Shown here: piece by piece, positions 44,099 to 52,720 of the stretch
Layout of the letters: every line of letters begins with the position of its first letter
Numbering within the stretch: the stretch's first letter is position 1
Assembly (NCBI GenBank): GCA_963768185.1
Contig: CAVYGS010000001.1
Span: forward strand, 372,001 to 436,000
Reading direction: 5' to 3'
Length of the DNA: 64,000 bases
DNA from: Palsa-461 sp963768185
Lineage (GTDB): Bacteria > Actinomycetota > Acidimicrobiia > Acidimicrobiales > RAAP-2
The notes under the pieces: model-generated
The model's input: only the letters and a program-made list of their open reading frames with translations
Databases searched by the model: none
What the model was told of the DNA's origin: nothing
Made by a program: the position numbers and the translations under genes

Positions 44099-44856
44099 GT
44101 GCGAACGGCGTCCTCGACGGGAAGGTCGCGGTCGTCACCGGGGGCAGCCGGGGAATCGGGCGCGCCATGGTGCTCGGCTTCGCACAACAGGGTGCCTCGG
44201 TCGTCATCGCCAGCCGCAAGCTCGACGCGTGCGAGGCGGTCGCGAGCGAGGTCCGCGAGCGCTTCGGTGTCGAGGCGCTCGCGGTGTTGACCAACGTCAG
44301 TCACTGGGAGGACTGCGACACGCTTGCGTCCGCCGCCTACGAGCGCTTTGGCCAGGTCGACGTGCTCGTGAACAACGCCGGGATGTCGCCGCTCTATCCG
44401 TCGCTCGACGCGGTCACCGAAGCGCTCTGGGACAAGGTCTTCGCGACCAATCTGCGCGGCCCGTTCCGGCTGGGCGCGCTCTTCGGGACGAGGATGGCAG
44501 CCGGGCGCGGTGGGTCCATCATCAACGTCTCCTCGGACGCCGCGGTGACGCCGGGCCCGAACGAGCTCCCCTACGGCGCGGCCAAGGCCGGCCTCGAGGC
44601 GCTCACGTTCGGCTTCATGAGGGCCTTCGGCCCCACGGTGCGCGTGAACACCATCCGACCCGGCCCGTTCCGCACCGACATCTCGAAGGCCTGGGCGGAC
44701 CTGCCGGCGCTCGAGGAGACCGTGCGGCTGCGCATGCCGCTTGGGCGGATTGGCGAGCCCGAGGACGTGGTCGGCGCCGCCGTGTTCCTCGCCTCGGACG
44801 CGTCCGCGTACTGCACCGGCACGACGATCGCGCTGGACGGTGGCGGCCTGCACTAA
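44095..44856 (+). CDS. Short-chain dehydrogenase/reductase
   Basis: A 253-residue classical SDR. The cofactor loop is VAVVTGGSRGIGRAMVLGFA, with Ser-Arg-Lys after beta-2 (VVIASRKLD) suggesting NADP(H) preference. NNAG lies in VLVNNAGMSP. The catalytic set is Ser in INVSSDAAV and Tyr-x3-Lys in LPYGAAKAGLEA. The C-terminal RPGPFRTDI and TGTTIALDGGG are typical of FabG-like and 2,4-dienoyl/3-hydroxyacyl reductases. ATG 44095 has an AGGGGAA ribosome site. The exact substrate is unknown. It is convergent with the GH8 gene, 8 bp apart, with a hairpin across the junction. Confidence 0.9.
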   Translation: MSANGVLDGKVAVVTGGSRGIGRAMVLGFAQQGASVVIASRKLDACEAVASEVRERFGVEALAVLTNVSHWEDCDTLASAAYERFGQVDVLVNNAGMSPLYPSLDAVTEALWDKVFATNLRGPFRLGALFGTRMAAGRGGSIINVSSDAAVTPGPNELPYGAAKAGLEALTFGFMRAFGPTVRVNTIRPGPFRTDISKAWADLPALEETVRLRMPLGRIGEPEDVVGAAVFLASDASAYCTGTTIALDGGGLH

Positions 44857-44859
44857 TCG

Positions 44860-44877
44860 GGCCGCTAACTGGCGGCC
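44860..44877. terminator. Hairpin at a convergent junction
   Basis: GGCCGC and GCGGCC form a 6-bp GC-only stem with a TAACTG loop at the end of the GH8 gene and just after the SDR stop. No T-tract. It could terminate both convergent genes weakly. Confidence 0.3.
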
Positions 44878-46094
44878 GGCGAGGGTGGGCACGGCGACAG
44901 GAGCGAGGTGTCGAGCAGGACCCGGCCCAGCGCGATCCAGGCGTCGCCGTAGTAGGTGTGGTAGCGGTTGGACTGCTGGTCGGCCCGGTTGAGCAGGTTC
45001 GATGCGGCGCTCCGGTCGCCCGCCGCGTCGGCAGCCGCCGCCGCCGCGACGAACCCGAGCGGGTTCACCTGGCGTGACTCGCTCTTGCCGCTCAGGCTGT
45101 ACGCGAGGCGGGCGCCGTGGCCACGGGCGTCCTGGAGGATCGGCCACATGGCGGCCGCGACGGAGCGCTGCTTGGTCGAACACGACGCCGCCCACCAGAC
45201 GGGCACGCGCTGGGCGTCGAGGCCGAAGGACGGGGCGGTCTTGGTGTCCGGCGCACCGGTCGCAGCGATCTGCCCGTTCACCTGCAGGTCGGCCCAGTCG
45301 GGAGGTAGCTCCAGCGCGCTCTGGCCCTTGGACAGGCTGAGCAGCAACTCATCGGAGTCGCGCGCCAGCGCGGTCCAACGGGAGTCGCCCGACGCCTTGG
45401 CCAGGGCGGCCATCGCCTCGGGGGCGAAGTAGCTCGGGTCCACCGCGTACGGCACGGACCTCGCCCACGGGCCGGCGACGAGCTCCAGGTGCCCGCCGGC
45501 ATTGACCGTCTCGTTGGCGAGGATCGCCGAGGCGATCTGGAGCCCGGAAACGCGGTCCGCCGGCTGGTCGAAGCGCTTGGCCCCGAGGACGAGGGCCCAC
45601 GCCATGTCCAAGTCGGCGTCGGTCGCCGGGTCCTTGCCGATCACGGTTCCGTCCTGCCAGTGGTACGAGGAGAGGCGGTCGGGCAGCTGCAGGTTGGCCT
45701 TGTCCCACTGCCAGGCGAGGTTGAAGTCGCGTTCGTTGCCCACGGCGACGGCGAGCAGCATGGCGTAGCCCTGACCCTCGCTCACGGTGTCGCCGCCCTG
45801 GTCGCGGCGGATGACCCGGCCGTCGGACAACAGATAGCGCGTGAGGAACGCCCGGGCGTCGTACTTGGCCAGCGCGAACGACGTCGTCGGGGCCTTCCCC
45901 TTGACCTGGGGGACCGAGTTGTCCGGCGCGCCGGCCAGGGTGAGCCCGGCGATCGCGCCGGCGACCACGAGGAGCGCGAGCATCGCCGTCACCATCCGGC
46001 GACGGCCGCCGGGCCGGCGCGGTGGCGCCGGTGGCAACCGGTCAGAAGACGGTCCGCCGGGAACCTTGGTGTCGAGCGTCTGGGTGCTGTTCAT
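44865..46094 (-). CDS. Glycosyl hydrolase family 8 glycanase, signal-anchored (BcsZ-like)
   Basis: A 409-residue enzyme. After a Pro/Arg-rich cytoplasmic start there is one signal or anchor segment (about 33-52, MVTAMLALLVVAGAIAGLTLAG). The catalytic (alpha/alpha)6 barrel includes VSEGQGYAMLLAVAVG with the GH8 general-acid Glu, and TDADLDMAWALVLGAKRF with the conserved Asp. Then come VDPSYFAPEAMAALAKASGD and DAQRVPVWWAASC. GH8 members cut beta-1,4-glucan, chitosan or xylan. Next to a cellulose-synthase-like enzyme the expected role is trimming or release of the nascent beta-glucan, as BcsZ does. The ATG overlaps the stop of that synthase (ATGA). Confidence 0.88.
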   Translation of the reverse strand: MNSTQTLDTKVPGGPSSDRLPPAPPRRPGGRRRMVTAMLALLVVAGAIAGLTLAGAPDNSVPQVKGKAPTTSFALAKYDARAFLTRYLLSDGRVIRRDQGGDTVSEGQGYAMLLAVAVGNERDFNLAWQWDKANLQLPDRLSSYHWQDGTVIGKDPATDADLDMAWALVLGAKRFDQPADRVSGLQIASAILANETVNAGGHLELVAGPWARSVPYAVDPSYFAPEAMAALAKASGDSRWTALARDSDELLLSLSKGQSALELPPDWADLQVNGQIAATGAPDTKTAPSFGLDAQRVPVWWAASCSTKQRSVAAAMWPILQDARGHGARLAYSLSGKSESRQVNPLGFVAAAAAADAAGDRSAASNLLNRADQQSNRYHTYYGDAWIALGRVLLDTSLLSPCPPSPAAS

Positions 46095-47686
46095 GCGCTC
46101 ACCTCCGCGAGCTCTCGGGCGCCCTGCTCGTTGAGCATTTCCCGAGCCGCCGGGTGTGCCGGCGGCTCGACCGTGGTCACCTGTGCCCACCGCCCGGCGA
46201 CCGCAGGCCACACGCCGACCAGGAGGACCGAGAGGTGGAACAGGGCGAAGGCCACGTTGTTGAGCGTCCCGGGCGTGAACCGACCGGCGAAGGCGTACCC
46301 GATCGAGGAGGCGAGCAGCGCCATCACCGCGAGCCCCGGGAGCACGGTCGTCGGCTGGGCGCCGTCCCGCCCGCGCTTGGCGGTGACAACGAAGCGGCCC
46401 CGTCGCCGGACGACCGCCGAGAGGCTCGACACGATGTGCACCCAGAAGTTGGCGATCATCAGCGCGAAAGCGTCGAACGTGTAGGCCCCGGCACCGGCCA
46501 CCGCGACCGCGGCCAAGCTGATGCAGAAGTAGGGAGCGAAGTGGAGCAGGAACTGGGCCGCGGTGGCGCCGGCCAGCGGCTGGTGACCGGTCAGGATGCG
46601 GAGGATCGGCAACGCCATGTACAGGGCGAAGGTCCAACCCGACAGGAAGAACATGGAGGACAGCAGGAACTGCAGCCGGTCCCGCCAGCCGAGCTCGGCC
46701 CGGATCGCCTCGCCGATCGCCCCGAGGCACCCTCTCGACCACCGCTGTTGCTGGCTGACGTAGGACGCCATGTCCTCGGGCCCCAAGCCCTGGGCCAGCA
46801 CTTCGTTGACGTAGACGCCGCGCCAGCCGAGCTCGCGAAGGCGGATTGAGAGGGTGAAGTCCTCGGTGAGCGAGTCCGTCGGGAACCCACCGACCTGCTC
46901 GATGGCGCTGCGCCGAGCCACGAAGTTCGTGCCGCAGCAGATCATGGCCCCGTGCCCGTCCTTGCCCCGCGCGATGCCCCCGAAGAACAGGGCCTGTTGG
47001 GCCGAGGCGGCCATCGTCAGCCGGCGCCGGGAGGCGTTGGCGTAGTACTGCGGGGTTTGGACGAAGGCCACGTCCGCTTCGCCCAGCCACCCCACGGTCC
47101 GTTCCAGGAATTCGGGCGCCGGGACGTGGTCGCAGTCGAAGACCGCGAAATACGGCGACCCGGTGATCCCGAGCGCGTGGTTGAGATTGCCGGCCTTTGC
47201 CCCGGCGTTGCCGGAGCGCCGCACGTAACGGGCGCCGCAGCGCGCCGCCAGCTCCTCCAGCTCGGGCCGTCCGGCGTCGTCCAGCAGGTAGACGTGCAGT
47301 TCGGCGCCGCGCATGGTCATCGCGGCCAGCACCGTCGGCCCGACCACCTCGATGGGCTCGGTGTAGACGGGGATCAGCACGTCGACCACCGGGACGCCAT
47401 CGAGGTCCGGCGCCTCCGGGCGGTTCCGGCCCCGCTTGCACGTCCACCAGAACCCAGCCGCCTGCACCAGGTTGAACAGCTCCGCGGTGACGAGCAGGCC
47501 GAACAGGATCGGGTCGCCCACCCGTTCGGGCCGCAACAGCCAAGTGAAGTACCACAGCGAGGCCGCGATGGCGAGAGGGAACAGCCAGCGCAGCTTGGCG
47601 TCGACCCGTTGCCACTCGGCCTGCCCCCGCCAGCGGGGGGTGCCCTGGCGCGGGTCGCGCCAGGGTACCCCCCGGTTCTCGGACAC
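46091..47686 (-). CDS. Cellulose synthase-like processive glycosyltransferase (GT2)
   Basis: A 531-residue inner-membrane enzyme. Two N-terminal spans (WLFPLAIAASLWYFTWLL; ILFGLLVTAELFNLVQAAGFWW) precede the GT-A domain with VDVLIPVYTEP, YLLDDAGRPE, the DxD FDCDHVPAP, TEDFTLSIRL (catalytic base region) and the processivity motif SYVSQQQRWSRG. About five to six more spans follow. This is the BcsA/CslA pattern, but no PilZ domain is attached, so direct c-di-GMP activation is not expected. It should polymerise and export a beta-linked glycan. GTG 47686 is preceded, 19 bp upstream, by the flippase-fusion stop. A large inverted repeat lies within its first codons. Confidence 0.88.
   Translation of the reverse strand: MSENRGVPWRDPRQGTPRWRGQAEWQRVDAKLRWLFPLAIAASLWYFTWLLRPERVGDPILFGLLVTAELFNLVQAAGFWWTCKRGRNRPEAPDLDGVPVVDVLIPVYTEPIEVVGPTVLAAMTMRGAELHVYLLDDAGRPELEELAARCGARYVRRSGNAGAKAGNLNHALGITGSPYFAVFDCDHVPAPEFLERTVGWLGEADVAFVQTPQYYANASRRRLTMAASAQQALFFGGIARGKDGHGAMICCGTNFVARRSAIEQVGGFPTDSLTEDFTLSIRLRELGWRGVYVNEVLAQGLGPEDMASYVSQQQRWSRGCLGAIGEAIRAELGWRDRLQFLLSSMFFLSGWTFALYMALPILRILTGHQPLAGATAAQFLLHFAPYFCISLAAVAVAGAGAYTFDAFALMIANFWVHIVSSLSAVVRRRGRFVVTAKRGRDGAQPTTVLPGLAVMALLASSIGYAFAGRFTPGTLNNVAFALFHLSVLLVGVWPAVAGRWAQVTTVEPPAHPAAREMLNEQGARELAEVSA
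47635..47673. repeat. 18-bp inverted repeat with 3-nt loop inside the 5' end of the GT2 gene
   Basis: The arms at 47635-47652 and 47656-47673 are complementary except for one G/T position, separated by GGT. The core arms are CCCTGGCGCG and CGCGCCAGGG. On the mRNA this forms a very stable hairpin covering about codons 5-17 of the cellulose-synthase-like gene, just after its start and 33 nt beyond the upstream stop. It could hinder ribosomes or polymerase and so set the ratio between the fusion protein and the synthase. Confidence 0.6.
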
Positions 47687-47705
47687 CTCGACCGCGTCGC
47701 CGTGC

Positions 47706-50444
47706 TCACCGGTAGACCCACAGATCGACGTTGGACAGCACCTCGTGGGAGAGCAGGCGGTGCCGCTCGTTCAAGACGGCGAGCGCCGTCGACAACCCGC
47801 TGTGGGCGCCCGTGGTGTTGATGAGCGGCGGGCTCGAGATCACGAAGATCCGGTGGGCCTTGGCCGTCTCGTCGATGGTCACGGCGCCGTTGGGGGAGAT
47901 CGGCCTCGCCTTCACATGCGGCGAGTAGTACGCGACGACCTCGTCGATGCTGCCGGGATCGAAGAGGACCAGGTCACCCGGGCGCGCCTCCTGGTCGACC
48001 TGCTGCAGGGCGGTGCTGAAGTCGTAGAGGCGGGGGTTCTGACCGTTCAGCTGCTGGTCGGCCAGCGCGCCGAGCATGAGCACCACGAGGACAGTCACTC
48101 CGATGCGCAGGAGCTTGTCGCTTCGCACGAAGCCACTGAGACCCCGTCCGATGAGCACGAAGAGGATCGGCACGATCGTGGACAGGTAGCGGACGTCGAA
48201 GAGCGCCGGCTTGACCACACCGAGCCCGAGCATGCCGATCAGCGGGACCACGACGGCAAGCACGAGCAGGGTCGTGACCGGCTGACGCCGGCTGCCCAAG
48301 AGGACCAGGGCGAGCAGCATGCCGAGGGGCCACAGGGCTCCGAGCAACGCCATCGCCGAGGTCGAGTGGTAGCCCCACACTGCCCAGATGAGGTTGGCCA
48401 CGACGCTGTAGACCCCGACGTGGTTGCCCGAGAGCGACGTGGCCGTGCCGACGTTCGACGGACCGCCGAACCCCCTCCCAGCCGTCTGGTTGATGACGAA
48501 CTGGTGGTACGCGAACGGCACCAGCGGATAGAACGCGGCCAGGATCGCGATCCCGGTGAGCAGCCAGCCGACGAACAACGGCTTGACCGCTTCGCCGTCG
48601 CGTCGTCGCCGCCACATCCAAAAGACGAAGACCAGCTGCTGGGCGACGAGCTGCCACAGCGCGAAGTACTGGGTCCAGACCATGGCGGCACTGGCGACCG
48701 CGTAGATCACCCAGGGGAACCGGCCGCCGCGCTTCAAGATCCGCACCTGGGCCCACATGGCCGTCACGCCGAAGAGCATCAAGAGCGCGTACATGCGGGC
48801 CTCTTGTGAGTACCAGATCATGAGGGGCGCGACCGACCCGGCGACGGCCGCGACCACACCCGTCCGGCGGTCGTAGGCCTCCTTGCCCAGCGCGTAGAGC
48901 ATCGGTACTACGAGGGCGCCCGGGATGATCGAGGGCATCCGGACCGCGAGCTCGCCCGAGGAGTGGAGCCAACGGATCGTGACCCAGAGGATCGAGAAGT
49001 AGAGCGGCGGGTGCACGTCGGTCGTCCGGAGGTCGTTGAGCATGGCGCCGTAGCCCATGCGGGCCTGGAACACGCTCGTGACCTCGTCGAGCCAGAGTCC
49101 CCGAGGGATCGCGAAGCGGAGCCCCAAGCCGAACAACGTCGCCCCGCTGACGATCAGCGGGACCGGACGGAGAAGGACGCCTGCGATGGCATGGGTCCTC
49201 CGATGCACCGCCGGCAGATCCAAGGTGACCGCGGTGCCGAGCGTGGCCGTCAGCCCGGTCGTCGCCGCGAGGGTCGAGAACGCCACGGCCCGCGGCGTGT
49301 GCCCGTAACGCAGGATCAAGACGACCTGGGCGACGGCCGCGGCCAGCGCGATGCAGGCCGTCGAGCGAGCGGACCCGTTGGCGCACCGGTGCGCGGCGAG
49401 CACCCTTGCGACCCCGAGGAGGGCCATGGCCAGCACGTAGGGGACCGCGAGGTCGGCCACGCTCGCATAGCGGGCACCGAACAGATGGGTGACGACCGGT
49501 GCGGGTGCGATGGCGACCAGTGCCAGCGCGCCTCCGCCGAGAACCAGCGAGGCCAGGAGCGCCGCTCGCAGCGCGCTGCGGTCTCCGGCCGCCGAACGGG
49601 GGAGGAGCACCAGTGGGACCGTCAGGGTCGCAAAGGCAGCCAGGCCGCCGATCGTGGACAGCACCGCGAACTGACCAGCGTGGAAGGGGGAGAGGATCCG
49701 GTTCGCGATGAGCAGGTCCTGGTTCTGCACGATGACGAGCAGCAAGAAACCGATCGCAGTCCACACGAGCGAGCGGACGGTCTGCGCGTCGGAGTCCTGG
49801 GGGACGGTCGCCTCCAAGGACTTGCCTCGCCGGTGCGAGCCGCGCAACGGCAGGCGGTGCCGCCGGGCGATCTCGAGCGCGCAGAATCCCGCGACCGTCA
49901 CCCCGATGGCGCCGCCGACGGCGCCCAGGGCGACTGCCAGGCCGATCCCGAGCGAGAGCCGCACCGCCGGCTCGGCGACCAGTGTGGTCACGAGCCGGCT
50001 GTAGCGACGCCACCCGTAGAGATGGCCGCGCTCGAGCGCGACCGACCACACGATTGGCCCAGACAGCCCGAGCACGACCACCATTGCCGTCGGCAGCCGC
50101 AGGACGTGGCCCAGCCACGGCGACGAGGCGGCCAGCGCGACGCCGATGCCGAGCCCACCCCAGCGCATCAGTGGCCGGAGACGCGACGTCCGCCCCGGCC
50201 CGAGCGCGGCCACCGCACTGATGCTCGTGCCCGGCATGCTCAGCACCGTGTAGAGGGCGAGGAAGCTCGCCAGCTGGGCGAAGGACCCCGGTGCCAAGAA
50301 GCGCGCCATCACCAGCGCGAAGGCGAGATTTCCGATCCCGGCCGCGACCTGGCCGGCCGCGACCGCAGCCTGCTCTCGGGCGGCGATGCCTGGGGAGCGG
50401 CTCTTCGTCCGGGCGAGGAGCCCCGGCGCGCTCAACTCGGCCAT
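47706..50444 (-). CDS. Flippase-like / GT-C glycosyltransferase fusion membrane protein
   Basis: A 912-residue protein with two membrane modules. Residues about 1-435 resemble polysaccharide-exporter flippases (Wzx/MATE-type): some twelve spans, for example VAAGQVAAGIGNLAFALVMA and FAQLASFLALYTVLS. Residues about 440-912 resemble ArnT/PMT-type GT-C enzymes (GT39/GT83-like): the acceptor loop GLWLDEVTSVF with its Asp-Glu, TTDVHPPLYFSILWV, EARMYALLMLF and further spans, ending in a soluble SSPPLINTTG domain. The two activities, lipid-linked glycan flipping and transfer from a polyprenyl-phosphate sugar outside, are normally separate proteins. ATG 50444 overlaps the pyruvyltransferase gene by 13 bp. 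The frame is intact across the boundary, so the fusion is real in this sequence. Confidence 0.8.
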   Translation of the reverse strand: MAELSAPGLLARTKSRSPGIAAREQAAVAAGQVAAGIGNLAFALVMARFLAPGSFAQLASFLALYTVLSMPGTSISAVAALGPGRTSRLRPLMRWGGLGIGVALAASSPWLGHVLRLPTAMVVVLGLSGPIVWSVALERGHLYGWRRYSRLVTTLVAEPAVRLSLGIGLAVALGAVGGAIGVTVAGFCALEIARRHRLPLRGSHRRGKSLEATVPQDSDAQTVRSLVWTAIGFLLLVIVQNQDLLIANRILSPFHAGQFAVLSTIGGLAAFATLTVPLVLLPRSAAGDRSALRAALLASLVLGGGALALVAIAPAPVVTHLFGARYASVADLAVPYVLAMALLGVARVLAAHRCANGSARSTACIALAAAVAQVVLILRYGHTPRAVAFSTLAATTGLTATLGTAVTLDLPAVHRRTHAIAGVLLRPVPLIVSGATLFGLGLRFAIPRGLWLDEVTSVFQARMGYGAMLNDLRTTDVHPPLYFSILWVTIRWLHSSGELAVRMPSIIPGALVVPMLYALGKEAYDRRTGVVAAVAGSVAPLMIWYSQEARMYALLMLFGVTAMWAQVRILKRGGRFPWVIYAVASAAMVWTQYFALWQLVAQQLVFVFWMWRRRRDGEAVKPLFVGWLLTGIAILAAFYPLVPFAYHQFVINQTAGRGFGGPSNVGTATSLSGNHVGVYSVVANLIWAVWGYHSTSAMALLGALWPLGMLLALVLLGSRRQPVTTLLVLAVVVPLIGMLGLGVVKPALFDVRYLSTIVPILFVLIGRGLSGFVRSDKLLRIGVTVLVVLMLGALADQQLNGQNPRLYDFSTALQQVDQEARPGDLVLFDPGSIDEVVAYYSPHVKARPISPNGAVTIDETAKAHRIFVISSPPLINTTGAHSGLSTALAVLNERHRLLSHEVLSNVDLWVYR

Positions 50445-51562
50445 GACACCAGGGGAAGCGCGCCGAGGCGATCCGACTCGTCGGTCCCGCCAGCCAAGAA
50501 GATCCGCAGCAACCGGAAACCCTCCTCGGCCCGTGCGATCTCTTCCTTCACGACCGCCGGCGAGGGTCCGGCACCATCGACGATGCCGCAGAGCGTCTCG
50601 GCCAGTCGTTGGGCCGAGACCGCGGGCGCCAGGGCGGTCTGTTCGAGACGTCGGGCGAGACCGGCCAGCTTGGGCTCGTGCGCGATGGCGACCGACGGGA
50701 TGCCGGCAGCTCCGGCCGCGATCAACGAATGGAACCGGAAGCACAGCACGGCGCCGAAGGCCTTCATCTGCTCCACCGACTCGGGGAGCGAGCCGGGCGT
50801 CGCGAGCACGCCGACGTCACCGCCCAGACGATCCGCGAGCTCGGCCACGACGGCGACGTCGTCATCTCCGGTTCTGCCGTGTTGCCATGCCTGGAGCCAG
50901 ACCTCGTTGCCCGCTGAACTGACCGTCTGCAGCGACACGACGAGGAGCTCGATCAAGGCGCGACGCCCCCCGACCGGCGTCGTGGCGTCGACCGAAGGGA
51001 TGACGAGGACCCGTCTTGTGTGGTTCGTGATCCCCGACTCAGGCGGGTCGAGAAGGGTCCACGCCGGGTCGGCACCCACCCGGAACGGTCCCGGGGCGCC
51101 GGCTGCCGAGAGCCGTCCCGCCGACTCCTCGTCGCGCAGGATGAGCAGGTCGCTGTGGCGGACCAGGAACCGGGCGTAGGCGGTCGCCAACGAACCGTGG
51201 ATCCGCCCGGCTCCGACACCCACCATGGCAACGGGTCGCCTGCGCAGCGACGCGGCCCCGACGAGCGCCGACGCGTTGGCCAATAGCCCGCGGGGTCGAC
51301 GGCCTGACGCGTCGAGCAGCTTGAAAATCGTCCCGCCTCCGACGATGACGGCGTCCGACGACATCGCTTTGGCCGCGACGGCGAGCGGCCGTCGGGAAGG
51401 GACCCCTTCGAATTCGACTAACTCGGGCGCGGCGCCGCCCTCCGGGTCGCTCGTCGTCGCAACCATCCGCCAATCGGGAAGCGCCCGGGCGAACGCCTGA
51501 AGCAGCGCCTCATCCCCCAAGTTGCCTTGTCCGAACGCTCCGGCCAGGAGTGCGGTTGGCAA
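50432..51562 (-). CDS. Polysaccharide pyruvyl transferase family protein (CsaB/WcaK-like)
   Basis: A 376-residue cytoplasmic enzyme. The N-terminal AGAFGQGNLGDEALLQAFAR is the hallmark of this family, with further matches AVIVGGGTIFKLLD, MVGVGAGRIH, LLILRDEESAGRL, FRFHSLIAAGAAGIPSVAI and the closing helix. Members transfer pyruvate from phosphoenolpyruvate to a sugar, making a negatively charged ketal that anchors S-layer proteins (CsaB) or decorates exopolysaccharide. The TTG start at 51562 lies inside the GT4 gene 3' end (53-bp overlap). It adds acidic decoration to the second polysaccharide locus. The frame is intact. Confidence 0.88.
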   Translation of the reverse strand: MPTALLAGAFGQGNLGDEALLQAFARALPDWRMVATTSDPEGGAAPELVEFEGVPSRRPLAVAAKAMSSDAVIVGGGTIFKLLDASGRRPRGLLANASALVGAASLRRRPVAMVGVGAGRIHGSLATAYARFLVRHSDLLILRDEESAGRLSAAGAPGPFRVGADPAWTLLDPPESGITNHTRRVLVIPSVDATTPVGGRRALIELLVVSLQTVSSAGNEVWLQAWQHGRTGDDDVAVVAELADRLGGDVGVLATPGSLPESVEQMKAFGAVLCFRFHSLIAAGAAGIPSVAIAHEPKLAGLARRLEQTALAPAVSAQRLAETLCGIVDGAGPSPAVVKEEIARAEEGFRLLRIFLAGGTDESDRLGALPLVSWPS

Positions 51563-52720
51563 GGGCTACCTCCTCGTAGATCGATGCGTGCTGCTCGGCG
51601 GCGAGTTGCCAGGTGCGCCCCCTGGCGAGGGATCTCGATTGCGCTTGGAGGGCGACTAGTTGTGCCCGGTCGGCTGCCAGTTCCCGCAGGCGACCGGCCA
51701 GGGTCGTGCGATCGGTGGTCACGACCATCTCGGGGCTCGCCCCGAGGCACGCGCCGAGCTCGGGGGAGCACAGGATCGGTGTGCCATGACCCAACGCATC
51801 TGCGTAGGGGCCGCTGGAGGAGAACGGACGAGGGTAGGGGAGGAGCAGGAGATCGGCCGCTGCGAACACTCCCGCCACCTCGCCCTCGGGTACATACCCG
51901 AGAAATCGCGCCACCGACCCGTATCGGCACTTGAGCTCGGTCGCGTATCCGCTCCCGGCGAGCCGCGGATGCTCCCCTCCGGCTACCACCATCTCGACGG
52001 CGGGACCGGCCTCTTCGGCCGCCTCGAGTGCTTGTTCGAGGCCCTTGTACGGGGAGAGGAAGCCGAAGCACAGCACGCTCAGGCGGTCGGGATCGAGTCC
52101 GAGCGCCGCCTTGGCGAGGTTGGGAGCGGGATCTTCGGACTCGACGACACCGAGTCGCACGACGGAGGCGTCCGGCACGAGCGCGCGAAAACTCGGGTCG
52201 TGGACCACGACGGCCCTGGCCAGCTGGGACACTCCCCGCTGGAGGGCGGCCATTCCGATCCGCGCGACCCGGGGATGGATACCCACGCGGTGCAAACGCG
52301 TGAAGTCCCGGTCGATGCCCGAGGGATCCACGACCTGGTGCATCGTCACGACCGGGCCGACGCCCCGGTAGCGCAGGGCAGCGAGCGCCGGCAGGAGGCC
52401 CGGGACCGACGAAGCCCCTCCGAAGAGGAAGACCTCGTGTTGGACGTGCACCACCGGCGCACCGGTCGCCCGGGCCGCCCGCACCGCCCTGGGCATCGCC
52501 AGCGGCCCCCCGCGAATCTACGCTCGACCACCACACCATCGGCTCGATCCAGCTCGCGCTCGCCGCCGAGTTGGGGGGCCACCACGTGGATCCCGACGCC
52601 GTTGGCCGCCAGCGCTGTGGCGAGTCGCTCGGTGTAGCCCGAGACACCGCTCGGGTGCACACTTGCACCCCGCAGTCGCGGGTACGGCGAGATCATCGCC
52701 ACATCGGGAGTGGCCCTCAT
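51510..52720 (-). CDS. Family 4 glycosyltransferase (one apparent frameshift)
   Basis: A 403-residue GT-B enzyme after repair. The N-terminal domain starts VAMISPYPRLRGASVHPSGVSGYTERLATAL and VVAPQLGG, and breaks near 52510 in a run of six C (one base missing). It resumes AMPRAVRAARATGAPVVHVQHEVFLFGG. The C-terminal nucleotide-binding domain has LCFGFLSPYKGLEQALEAAE, MVVAGGEHP, VRFLGYVPEGEVAGVFAAADLLLLPY and GTPILCSPELG, a GT4 pattern, though the usual E-x7-E is weak. It probably uses a nucleotide sugar for the repeat unit of the second locus. The ATG at 52720 overlaps the stop of the upstream GT2 gene. Confidence 0.82.

Noticed and set aside
44865..47615. One 916-residue frame joining the GH8 gene with upstream sequence
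   Set aside because: The upstream part is an out-of-frame reading of the cellulose-synthase-like gene. GH8 begins at ATG 46094 with an ATGA overlap.
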